A program made the translations under genes and the position numbers. The notes beneath the pieces were generated by a model, which was given only the letters and a program-made list of their open reading frames with translations, ran no database searches and had not been told where the DNA came from. Positions 1-7,486 of a DNA stretch of 40,358 bases are shown piece after piece (the first letter of the stretch is position 1; each line of letters opens with the position of its first letter). The stretch spans positions 1 through 40,358 of the forward strand of contig JAAEQP010001135.1 in NCBI GenBank assembly GCA_024231375.1, given 5' to 3'. Source of the DNA: a bacterium (GTDB lineage: Bacteria; Hydrogenedentota; Hydrogenedentia; Hydrogenedentiales; SLHB01).

Positions 1-495
1 AGACCGGTACTTCCCGAAGGATATCAGACCCTGGCGTCGCTGCTTAAGGCTGGCGGCTACGACACCGGTCTTTTTGGGAAATGGCACCTGGGTTCAAAAC
101 CTGAATGGGGGCCTAACAATTTCGGATTCGATTATTCCTACGGTAGCCTGGCAGGAGGCAAGGTACGCGACTACATGTCGCCGGTCGCCTTCACCATCAC
201 CCCCGGCATGGACCTCTTCACCATCGCCCAGATCTTCCTGGCCGCGAACTTCGCCAGCCTCCCTGTCATCGAAGAGGGCGCCCTCATCGGCCGGATATCG
301 CGCCAGGACATGCTGCGCGGCATACAGCGGCTTCAACGAGCAGTTGACGTGAAGCGGACACGCGACGGACAAGCCCTGGAGGTCATGCAGAATCCCGAGT
401 CCGTCGAAGAACTCCAGAAGCTGGCTGGTTCCCAGAGCCGCGAGCAGATGGCGGCCGTCCTGAGCCGTCGTCACAGTTCTGGGAAGGGCACCTAA
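1..495 (+). CDS. Chimeric ORF: sulfatase fragment fused in frame to a CBS domain (5' partial)
   Basis: The frame is open from the window edge to a TAA at 493-495. Codons up to about nt 162 encode a type I sulfatase segment: GYDTGLFGKWHLG matches the second sulfatase signature, and FGFDYSYGSLAGG is the usual next conserved block. Immediately afterwards, from VRDYMSP on, the protein becomes a CBS domain (residues about 56-107, with SLPVIEEGALIGRISRQDML) and a short polar tail. Sulfatases normally continue after LAGG with several hundred more residues, so the catalytic domain is cut. Third-position GC, counted by hand, is about 53% in the 53 codons before the junction and about 93% in the next 54, so the halves look like different DNA. 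It may be a recombination product, a degraded gene or an assembly join. I am sure of both domain identities and unsure that the joined gene is real. Confidence 0.7.
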   Translation, partial: RPVLPEGYQTLASLLKAGGYDTGLFGKWHLGSKPEWGPNNFGFDYSYGSLAGGKVRDYMSPVAFTITPGMDLFTIAQIFLAANFASLPVIEEGALIGRISRQDMLRGIQRLQRAVDVKRTRDGQALEVMQNPESVEELQKLAGSQSREQMAAVLSRRHSSGKGT

Positions 496-833
496 GCCTC
501 ACATTCATATACACATGCAATTCCTGAGGGACAGGTGCGTCGGGTATGCGCGTACGAACGGGATGGACCACATGGACTGGCGGTGGTTGGGGGATTGGGG
601 CATTAGGGGAAGGTCATACAAAGAAAAACCAGTGGAAACAACGTCGAGAGGACTTTACGTTGTGGCGTCATCGCGCCATTCTTCTAGCCCATTGCGGGAC
701 TTCCGCTAAGCGCCTCTCGCTACGGCATTTCCACTGGCAAAGCGAATATACCATGGAATCCCCGAAAAGGCAAACGGAATTTGCAGGGTATTCAAGGAGT
801 AGCAGTGTGATCTGACGCTGTTTGCGCAGCCTG
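496..833. other. Non-coding stretch with a long-range inverted repeat
   Basis: No convincing gene is present in these 338 bases, which lie between the CBS stop codon and the stop of the exosortase partner gene. The segment is more AT-rich than its surroundings. It holds an inverted repeat, CCAGTGGAAA at 629-638 and TTTCCACTGG at 728-737, with an inner pair CGAGAGG/CCTCTCG between the arms. A terminator with a T-run was not seen. Confidence 0.5.
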
Positions 834-1439
834 CTAGCTGGACGTTGTGGTCGTATCGGAACCCGTCGAAGAACCGCCATCGCCGGTGTTCCTCGGTCCT
901 TCGGATGCCTTCTTGGACGGTTTGCCGCCACCGGGCGACCATTGCGTGAGCACCAGCCACAACAGGAACGGCAAGGTGATGAAGAGTTGCCCTACCGCCA
1001 TCGGCACCTGGGGCCATCGCGCAATCGCGCGGGCGGCGAGGAAGGCCACGTTGAGATAGACCGCGTGGCACAGCAGCAGAATGACCGTGCCTTCAACCAT
1101 CAGCAGGATGCGGCGCCGGACAGTGACCCCGAGTGTCGCCAGCATGAGCGCCAGGAATGGGGCGACATTGGACACGACTTGTCCGATGGGGATACTTCGT
1201 TCGAACCCCTCGCCCACGAATCGTAGTTGGGATTCGGTGTTGAGGATGCCAGCCACCACCACACTCACGTCGGTCACCGGCGCGCCGGCAACGGTCCGCA
1301 GGACCCAGCCCGTGACGTCGCCCAGCACCGCCGCATACCACGGCAGTGCCAGCCACCACACCACAAGACAGAGGGGCGCGGCAATCGCGAAACGTGCCGC
1401 GAACCACAGAATCCCGCCTATGCTCCCTGGTCGTGCCAT
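834..1439 (-). CDS. Exosortase-associated integral membrane protein
   Basis: This is a 201-residue protein with about four hydrophobic segments: residues about 5-40, then the stretches SNVAPFLALMLATLGV, LLMVEGTVILLLCHAVYL and QLFITLPFLLWLVLTQW. The tail is polar and Ser/Thr-rich, ending in TTTTSS. The start was chosen because its ATG lies inside the last codons of the exosortase gene (22-base overlap), which implies translational coupling. The frame stays open further upstream, but that part merely shadows the exosortase. No enzyme motif is visible. Its position directly behind an XrtH-like exosortase suggests it is the membrane partner annotated beside exosortase H in other genomes; that link rests on gene order and topology. 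Confidence 0.65.
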   Translation of the reverse strand: MARPGSIGGILWFAARFAIAAPLCLVVWWLALPWYAAVLGDVTGWVLRTVAGAPVTDVSVVVAGILNTESQLRFVGEGFERSIPIGQVVSNVAPFLALMLATLGVTVRRRILLMVEGTVILLLCHAVYLNVAFLAARAIARWPQVPMAVGQLFITLPFLLWLVLTQWSPGGGKPSKKASEGPRNTGDGGSSTGSDTTTTSS

Positions 1440-2608
1440 TTTCCGCCCCGCCGGACGAGCAGTTCCACCCAAATCAGCCAAATGCCCACTACGAAGATGA
1501 TGTAGATACCTTGCCACACGTATTCGTGGGCAAACTTGAACCACGGCCCGCCATCGGTCCACGCGCCAATCACCGCAAGACAAGCCAACCGCAGCACGTT
1601 CACCACATACAGCGCGGGCACACCGACTGCGATTCCCGCGAGCCGTTTCCACCACAACACGGGAAACGCGACTACGGCCGCCAGGAAGATGGACATGGAC
1701 GGGATAGCCCCGCAATCCGCGACCACGGTGAACCGGAACCGGACGGCCGGGGTTCCCGGATCGCCAGGTTCGCCATCGGGACTCGGCGCACCGGGAGCGA
1801 TGCCTTCCCGCGCGGTGAACGATACCTGGGGACCGAAATGGTCCAGGTCGTTGACGAGTTTCGCGAGCCGGTTCTCGAGATAGGCGGCTTGCCGGTCTCG
1901 CCACGATTCCGTCTGCGTAGCGAAGTCAGCCAGACCCTCTGCCAGATTGGGGTCGCCATCGTGCGCTCGTTCGCCCAAGATCTGGATCGCTTTGCGCGCT
2001 TCCAGGATAAACTCGGCAAGGCCGGGTTCAGCCACGGTTGAGGCGCGGCCCTCGGCATCTTCGCGGGACGCGGATGCCTCCGTCTGGGTCACGATCACGT
2101 CCACGTAATCAAGGGTCGCTTGAAGCGAGGCGTCGGACGGACGATCCACGGGTTTCAGTTCATCCATGCACGCCCGCTCGATGGCGATGGTACGGCTGAT
2201 GCGTTCAGCGCGATAGCACCAGGATTCCCACGGCAGAAGCGGCGGCCCGGCTTGGGGCGTGGAACGCCTCATGAGGGGGGCTGACTCGCCCCGTCGCCAT
2301 GCGGCCAACGACGCACGCACATGCTCCTCGCGCCCCTGATAGACGCTGGCGTGCTCCAACGTACATTCGTCGCCGATCAGGCCCAGCACCCATGACGTGT
2401 GCCGTGCCACCTGGAACAGGTACCAGTTCATCGCGGACGTTCCAATTGCGAAGCGTCCCGCCGTGAGCAAGGCAAACGTCAGCACGATGAACACCAACAC
2501 AAACCGCACCGCGGGACGCTTGGGCGCAGCGGCGTTCGATGACTCTCCCCCACTCGCGCCGTCGGGACGCGCTGAGGGAGTCGGGCTCTGTTCCTGGGTG
2601 TCTGACAT
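1418..2608 (-). CDS. Exosortase/archaeosortase family transpeptidase, XrtH-like, with a large periplasmic insertion
   Basis: Exosortases are membrane cysteine transpeptidases that process proteins carrying a C-terminal sorting signal. This 396-residue protein has one N-terminal membrane segment (about 35-55) and a C-terminal multi-pass core with the family's catalytic triad: Cys299 in ADCGAIPSMS, Arg340 in NVLRLACL and His361 in FAHEYVWQ. The spacing and the HEYVWQ block resemble exosortase H. Between the first helix and the core lie about 210 hydrophilic residues (about 82-292), far more than usual, ending in a Gly/Pro-rich linker. The ATG at 2608 was preferred to an in-frame GTG at 2620; neither has a strong Shine-Dalgarno site. 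No protein with a C-terminal sorting tag was found in the window. Confidence 0.85.
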   Translation of the reverse strand: MSDTQEQSPTPSARPDGASGGESSNAAAPKRPAVRFVLVFIVLTFALLTAGRFAIGTSAMNWYLFQVARHTSWVLGLIGDECTLEHASVYQGREEHVRASLAAWRRGESAPLMRRSTPQAGPPLLPWESWCYRAERISRTIAIERACMDELKPVDRPSDASLQATLDYVDVIVTQTEASASREDAEGRASTVAEPGLAEFILEARKAIQILGERAHDGDPNLAEGLADFATQTESWRDRQAAYLENRLAKLVNDLDHFGPQVSFTAREGIAPGAPSPDGEPGDPGTPAVRFRFTVVADCGAIPSMSIFLAAVVAFPVLWWKRLAGIAVGVPALYVVNVLRLACLAVIGAWTDGGPWFKFAHEYVWQGIYIIFVVGIWLIWVELLVRRGGKWHDQGA

Positions 2609-2643
2609 CACTTGAACCACGTTGAGGGTTTCTTGGAGGCGTG

Positions 2644-2672
2644 AGAATAGCAGCTTTCCGCACGCTGCTCAA
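2644..2672 (-). promoter_or_regulatory. Predicted sigma70-type promoter of the exosortase operon
   Basis: On the minus strand TTGAGC (2667-2672) and TATTCT (2644-2649) are separated by exactly 17 bases. The start of transcription would fall near 2637, giving a leader of about 29 bases before the ATG at 2608. Each hexamer matches consensus at four of six positions. Confidence 0.45.
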
Positions 2673-2729
2673 CTGGATGTTGTGCGTGCGGCCGCGTCAT
2701 GTACGCCGAAGGGGGGACGACTAACGTGC

Positions 2730-2786
2730 GGGGCCTACCCCGTAAGGTCCATGGGTCGTATAGGACCCATAGGTCATATAGGCCCC
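2730..2786. repeat. Nested palindrome with phased ATAGG repeats
   Basis: Outer arms GGGGCCTA (2730-2737) and TAGGCCCC (2779-2786) enclose inner arms ATGGGTC (2751-2757) and GACCCAT (2764-2770). Within the right half ATAGG occurs three times about nine bases apart. It lies between the divergent exosortase and hypothetical genes, so it could be a binding site or a dispersed repeat of the genome. Confidence 0.6.
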
Positions 2787-2881
2787 GATCAAATGTAGAT
2801 CGCCTTGACTGCACATTGCCGCGTATGTACGGTAGCTACAAGCCTGCATGGGGCAAACAAGGATTGTCTGGAGGACTCTGC

Positions 2882-4105
2882 ATGGCGTCACGCTGGAAAT
2901 GGCTTCGGACCATCGCCCTCATCGGACTGCTCCTCACCATGCTCTTCGTGTACTTCTTCATCGTCCGACCCGTCACCACGTATAACAAGAATCTTGAATC
3001 CTATCGCGAACTCGCGGCAATCCCAACACCCGAATCGGAGCCTCAGAACCGCGCTTCCTATTACATGGACGCCGCGTGGGTGGTAACGCCGACGCCATCA
3101 AGCCTCGGAGGGAAGCCAGAGGGAGTCGCGGTGCGGCACCCCCCCGAAGAGACTCTCGCCGAGCTTCTTAAGGGACCCGAGCGACAGCCGCCTGAGTGGG
3201 ATTCCGTTGCGCCCGACGTCGAAGCCTTCCTGGCGGTGAACGAGGCTAGCCTGGGGTACATGACGCAGGCCGGCGATCTGACGGACTGCCGCATGCCGCT
3301 TCTGTACGGACCGGGCTGTCCGGGCGGCAGCGAGTACGCGGCTGCCGAAGCGCTTGAATCGGTCGGCGACGTGCTCTTCTGGTCGACGATCGCTTCTCTC
3401 CACAAGGGCGATTACCGCGCCGCATGCAAGACCGGACTCACGAATCTCCGATTCGGCGCCGATGTTGCTTCGTTGGGTTCCAACCGTCAGGCGACGGCAG
3501 GCTTGAATATCCACGGCATGGCGTCGCGAGCGCTCGCGGAAGCACTAACGCAACATCGCCTGCCCAACGATGCACTGGCACTGCTCGAATATGGATTGCC
3601 CGAGTGCGTTTTCCCAGACAGCTTTGATGAGAAGGACGTAACCGAACATCACATACAGCACCTGAGACTCGTCAACGACAACAGCGACCCGGAACACGTT
3701 CGATGGGTTCGGGCGTTGCGGCTGCATAGAATCATCGATATTCGCTACTACAGCCACACCCAGTGGGGTCTGAGCCCATTCCCTACCGGGGTGGAGAATG
3801 CCCTCGTGTCCTACCCGTCTTCTTCTGACAAGTCATTCGACAACGGGACAGGCTTGTCCTCGGGCGTGGCCCTCTTGAGAATTGGCGTCGCCGTGCAGCG
3901 GCACCTGGGTGCCACCGGAACGCTGCCTTCGTCTCTGGAAGATCTCGTTCCCGAGTACTTGGCTGAACTCCCTGAGAATCCGGTTGGAACACCGTTCGTC
4001 GTCGAGGCGTCGGATGAGGTATTCGAAGTGGGTTGCGCGGGGGTCAGAAGCAAATACGATCCGCGCGCACTCCGCTTCGAACTGGAGACACTGCGCCAGC
4101 CATGA
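2882..4105 (+). CDS. Membrane-anchored protein of unknown function
   Basis: I do not recognise the family. The 407-residue protein starts with a short basic segment and one membrane helix (residues about 10-29), so most of it should lie outside the cytoplasm. The ATG at 2882 follows GGAGGA at good spacing; the frame is open further upstream but without a comparable start. The middle is mixed alpha-helical sequence. The last 80 residues, with GTLPSSLEDLVPEYLAELPE followed by a short beta-rich end, resemble C-terminal modules common in planctomycete-type pseudopilin and hypothetical proteins. A weak promoter may be TTGACT at 2805-2810. It is divergent from the exosortase operon and converges on the mltD-like gene with a 37-base gap. 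Confidence 0.7.
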   Translation: MASRWKWLRTIALIGLLLTMLFVYFFIVRPVTTYNKNLESYRELAAIPTPESEPQNRASYYMDAAWVVTPTPSSLGGKPEGVAVRHPPEETLAELLKGPERQPPEWDSVAPDVEAFLAVNEASLGYMTQAGDLTDCRMPLLYGPGCPGGSEYAAAEALESVGDVLFWSTIASLHKGDYRAACKTGLTNLRFGADVASLGSNRQATAGLNIHGMASRALAEALTQHRLPNDALALLEYGLPECVFPDSFDEKDVTEHHIQHLRLVNDNSDPEHVRWVRALRLHRIIDIRYYSHTQWGLSPFPTGVENALVSYPSSSDKSFDNGTGLSSGVALLRIGVAVQRHLGATGTLPSSLEDLVPEYLAELPENPVGTPFVVEASDEVFEVGCAGVRSKYDPRALRFELETLRQP

Positions 4106-4142
4106 AGACCCGCCCCAGCGGCTACTCGTAGACGGCTTCTAC

Positions 4143-6281
4143 CTACTTGTAGACCACGATCTTGTTGCCAATCTGCAGCACGGGCGCTTTGCTCCAGCCA
4201 TTCCATTCGAAGAGGTCCGACAGGGACACGCCGTAGCGTTTCGCGATGGTTGTGGGATTCTGGCCTCGCGCGACGACATGGACAATCTTCTTGGGGCCAC
4301 TGTCCGCCGCGGCCGAGGCCGGGCCAGCCACGCGGTACTCGTCGCCCACATGGAGTACGCTCTTCTTGTTGAGACTGTTCCAGGCCAGAAAGTTCTCCAC
4401 GCTGACGCCGTACTTCTCAGCGATGATCCAGGGGTTCTCGCCCTTGGCCACTTTGTGGGTCGTATTGGCCGACGGTGCCGCGCCGCTGCTCGCGGACGCG
4501 CCGCCGTATACGGCCAGTTTCTGACCGACGCGCAACACGGACCGTTTCGTGAGTTTGTTCCACGACATCAGGCTGGACTGGGAGACCCCGTACTTCTCGG
4601 CGATGGTCCCAATGCACTCGTTCTTGGCGACGACGTGGGTGCGTTTCTCGCCCTTCGGCGGTGCGGAAGCCGGCGCGGCGCCAGCCGCCGACACCTTGAG
4701 CTTCTGCCCGACGTAGATGCGCGACTTGGTCAGGTTGTTCCACTGCTGCAGATTGCTCACCGACACGCGTTGGCTCTTGGCGATGTCGGAGAGACAGTCG
4801 CCGCTTCGTACCGTGTACACCTTGCGTCCATCGCTGCCGGTCGAAGTGGATGCGACCGCCGTCCCACCCGATGAACTCCGCGTCACCACTCCCGGAATCA
4901 TCAAGCGTTGACCGATGCGCAGGCGCTTGGGCGAACTGATCTTGTTCACCCGCATCAGTTCGGACTGGCCCACGTGGTACCGTGACGCAATCTGAGACAC
5001 GGTGTCGCCGCGCTTCACGATGTGGAACCCCGGCTTGAGTTGGGTCACCGTGTTCAGCGCCGACGCGAATTGGGTCTTCCGCGCGGTCGGCACCATCACC
5101 GTCGACGTACCGTCCGGCGGCGTGCAGCCGTGCAGGAACTTCGGGTTCAGCGTCTTCAGGGTTCCGGATGGAAGTCCGCTCGCGCGATCCAGGTCTTGCA
5201 GGTCGTAGGACCCTTTGACCGCCACAACCACCACGTCCTCGCCCTCTTCTCCCTTCACCTCGAAGCCGAAGGCGCCCGGGCTGTTCGCCACGAGGATGGA
5301 CGCGCAAAGCTTGGGATAGAACTCCTTCGTCTCCAAACGAAGGTGCCTGTCAGCGCCTGCCGTCTCCAGCAGGCGCCACAGGTTACGCTCGCCACCACCG
5401 GCGGTAATCGCTTTCTCCAGCCCCCGCTCGCCCTTGTTGTACGCCGTGACCGCCAGCGGCCAGTTGCCGCCGAAGATGTTGTACAGGTCCTTCAGATATG
5501 CGAGGGCCGCATCGGTCGACTTCTGCCAATCCATACGCTCGTCCACATAGTGGTCGACGCGTAAGTCGTAACGCCGTCCCGTGGATGCCATGAACTGCCA
5601 CATGCCCACTGCGCCGGCTCGCGACCGGGCCTTGCTATAGAATTGGCTTTCCACCATGGCCAACCACATCAGGTCTTTCGGCAGCCCCTCTTCTTTCAGG
5701 CGAGCCTGGATGTAGGGCGCATACTTCTGGCTCCGCTCAAGGCCCGCATGGAAGCGCGTCGGGTACACCTTCAGGATCTTGTCCCGCTGCTTGGCTACAC
5801 GCTCGGGCAGGGGGTCCGGGATAGGAATGTCGCTCTGGACCAAGCCAGGCGTCTCCGAGGGGCGCCAAGGCTGTGGGGTGTCTCGTTTCGCGAGGAGTGT
5901 CTTCTCAGTGGTGACATCAATGATCTTCCCGAACTCGGAACGCAGACTGTAGAACACGTCCGGATCCAGGTCCGCTTCGATCAGCAACTCAAGCATGAGC
6001 GTGTAGTACTGGAGCGACCCTTCGTGGTCGCCGTTCTCCTGGGCCTCGTTGGCCTTGTCGAGCGCGTCCAGGGCGGCGGTCAGAAGTTCGTTGGTCGATC
6101 GAGGTTCGATGGGCTTCAGGTCTTCGCGCCCCACCTCGGCCAGGGGAACCGGGTCAAACTGGTGCGATTCCAGCGCGGGTTCGTTGGCGTTCATGGTGGT
6201 ACAACCGGTCGCGATCATCGCGACGGCCGCCAACGCAACAAGATTCCCCCGTCTCACGGGTGTCAATGTTCCCACAGTCAC
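4143..6281 (-). CDS. mltD: MltD-like membrane-bound lytic murein transglycosylase, lipoprotein with five LysM domains
   Basis: The enzyme cleaves peptidoglycan glycan strands between MurNAc and GlcNAc. The 712-residue product has a lipoprotein leader ending ATGC (Cys27), an SLT domain at about 185-310 with catalytic Glu211 in AMVESQFYSKA, then GMWQFM and AVTAYNKG. Five LysM peptidoglycan-binding domains follow at about 419-463, 488-532, 548-592, 608-652 and 667-712; E. coli MltD has two. The usual first ATG at 6335 would leave a leader of only about 7 bases from the promoter at 6349-6377, so I chose the GTG at 6281, which follows AGGAG (6286-6290); a second GTG at 6275 is equally possible. 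These starts place the signal peptide right at the N-terminus. The gene appears monocistronic. Confidence 0.9.
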   Translation of the reverse strand: MTVGTLTPVRRGNLVALAAVAMIATGCTTMNANEPALESHQFDPVPLAEVGREDLKPIEPRSTNELLTAALDALDKANEAQENGDHEGSLQYYTLMLELLIEADLDPDVFYSLRSEFGKIIDVTTEKTLLAKRDTPQPWRPSETPGLVQSDIPIPDPLPERVAKQRDKILKVYPTRFHAGLERSQKYAPYIQARLKEEGLPKDLMWLAMVESQFYSKARSRAGAVGMWQFMASTGRRYDLRVDHYVDERMDWQKSTDAALAYLKDLYNIFGGNWPLAVTAYNKGERGLEKAITAGGGERNLWRLLETAGADRHLRLETKEFYPKLCASILVANSPGAFGFEVKGEEGEDVVVVAVKGSYDLQDLDRASGLPSGTLKTLNPKFLHGCTPPDGTSTVMVPTARKTQFASALNTVTQLKPGFHIVKRGDTVSQIASRYHVGQSELMRVNKISSPKRLRIGQRLMIPGVVTRSSSGGTAVASTSTGSDGRKVYTVRSGDCLSDIAKSQRVSVSNLQQWNNLTKSRIYVGQKLKVSAAGAAPASAPPKGEKRTHVVAKNECIGTIAEKYGVSQSSLMSWNKLTKRSVLRVGQKLAVYGGASASSGAAPSANTTHKVAKGENPWIIAEKYGVSVENFLAWNSLNKKSVLHVGDEYRVAGPASAAADSGPKKIVHVVARGQNPTTIAKRYGVSLSDLFEWNGWSKAPVLQIGNKIVVYK

Positions 6282-6348
6282 AGTTCTCCTGTCCCGTGCC
6301 GCCGGTCGATAGACCGCCGCCGACACTCCATTCATTCTACCTGGAGTC

Positions 6349-6377
6349 AGTCTAGATTACTATCCATAGCGTGTCAA
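6349..6377 (-). promoter_or_regulatory. Predicted sigma70-type promoter of the mltD-like gene
   Basis: On the minus strand a perfect TTGACA (6372-6377) and TAGACT (6349-6354) are 17 bases apart. Transcription should begin near 6342, only about 7 bases before the first ATG at 6335, which argues for a start further downstream. Confidence 0.6.
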
Positions 6378-6450
6378 GGGCGGAGAACTCCCCATATGAT
6401 GTGGTTGAGGAGATCTCCACCCGCATTGGCTCGAAGCGTTTGCAGACGCC

Positions 6451-7311
6451 CTACTTAGGCGCTTTCATCCGGCAAATGTTCGACATCACGGGACCCTGAC
6501 GCTGCAAGAAGTAGATGTATCCATCCTTGGCCCACGAGGGGGTCTTTTCACCGAATCCCGGCGTCGATGTCACGGCCTCGATGTTGCCGCCGTCCAGATC
6601 CATGGTGTAGAGGTCGTAGAACTGACCACGCTTGCCTGACCACAGGATCTTGGAGCCGTCGGGCGAGAAACATGGGTTCTCGTCGGGACCGGGCGACGAC
6701 GTGAGCTGGGCCTGGTCGCTGCCGTCGGCGTTCATGATCCAGATCTCACTCTTGTTCATTTTACCGACCATGTAGACCACTTTGGAACCGTCGGGCGACA
6801 TGCGCGCATGAGAGCCTTCCGCCAGTACCGTCACGTCCGATGGGTTGGAGGCGTCCGCGGCATAGACAATTTGACGCCCCACGCCAAAGGCGCCTTTCTT
6901 CGCGGAACGCGCGTACAGCAAACCTTTTCCGTCCGCCGTGAACGAGGGCCGGGAGATCTCGGCCTTCTCCATGGTGATCTGCTCAAGCGATCCGGGATCC
7001 CCCAAGGCCACCTTGAACAGGTCGCCCTTGCCGCCGCCGCGACGGGAATCGAAGATGATCGACTTGCCGTCCGGGCTCCAACAGGGATTCCGGTCATCCT
7101 TTCCGCCTGGCGCGAGGGGTTTGATGTTCTTGTTTCCCAGAGTCATGACGTAGACTTCGTAGGCGCCCGAGTTCCTGCTCACGAAGGCCACCGATTTCCC
7201 GTTGGGCGAAACCACGGGGTCCGCGCCATTCGTCAGGGTCTCAACAGCCGCTGCGCCAACGGACCACGCCATACCAGCCACCAACAAGCACGCTACAATT
7301 CGAAGCTTCAT
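6451..7311 (-). CDS. Secreted TolB-like PD40 beta-propeller protein
   Basis: The 286-residue protein has a clear signal peptide (about 1-22, ending VGAAA). Repeated PD40/WD40-like blades follow, each with a form of the NP-SPDG-I-F pattern: VVSPNGKSVAFVSR, CWSPDGKSIIFDSR, RMSPDGSKVVYM and CFSPDGSKILWSG. This is the propeller type found in the C-terminal half of TolB, but the TolB N-terminal domain is absent and the length is about two thirds of TolB, so a Tol-Pal role is not claimed. The ATG is preceded by AAAGGA at about ten bases. It has its own strong promoter and a short leader. It is probably a periplasmic protein-interaction or sensing propeller. Confidence 0.75.
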   Translation of the reverse strand: MKLRIVACLLVAGMAWSVGAAAVETLTNGADPVVSPNGKSVAFVSRNSGAYEVYVMTLGNKNIKPLAPGGKDDRNPCWSPDGKSIIFDSRRGGGKGDLFKVALGDPGSLEQITMEKAEISRPSFTADGKGLLYARSAKKGAFGVGRQIVYAADASNPSDVTVLAEGSHARMSPDGSKVVYMVGKMNKSEIWIMNADGSDQAQLTSSPGPDENPCFSPDGSKILWSGKRGQFYDLYTMDLDGGNIEAVTSTPGFGEKTPSWAKDGYIYFLQRQGPVMSNICRMKAPK

Positions 7312-7352
7312 AGCTCAATTCCTTTCTCGTTCTTACCAACACCGCACGACCC

Positions 7353-7381
7353 AATCTAGCAAGGGGTCAAGACGGAGTCAA
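7353..7381 (-). promoter_or_regulatory. Predicted sigma70-type promoter of the PD40 propeller gene
   Basis: On the minus strand TTGACT (7376-7381) and TAGATT (7353-7358) are separated by 17 bases. The predicted transcription start near 7346 gives a leader of about 35 bases to the ATG at 7311. Confidence 0.55.
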
Positions 7382-7486
7382 TCGCGCGCTCGTCGCTTGT
7401 GCCTCCGTACTATCCCCAGATGTGGCGTTTGGCTCCATCATAGCGCCACGCGCCACTCCGCGCCGCTGCGTCAAACCTTCCGCCCC

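Noticed and set aside
834..1904. A longer version of the exosortase partner starting at 1904
   Set aside because: The extra N-terminal part only shadows the exosortase coding sequence; the ATG at 1439 starts a normal membrane protein.
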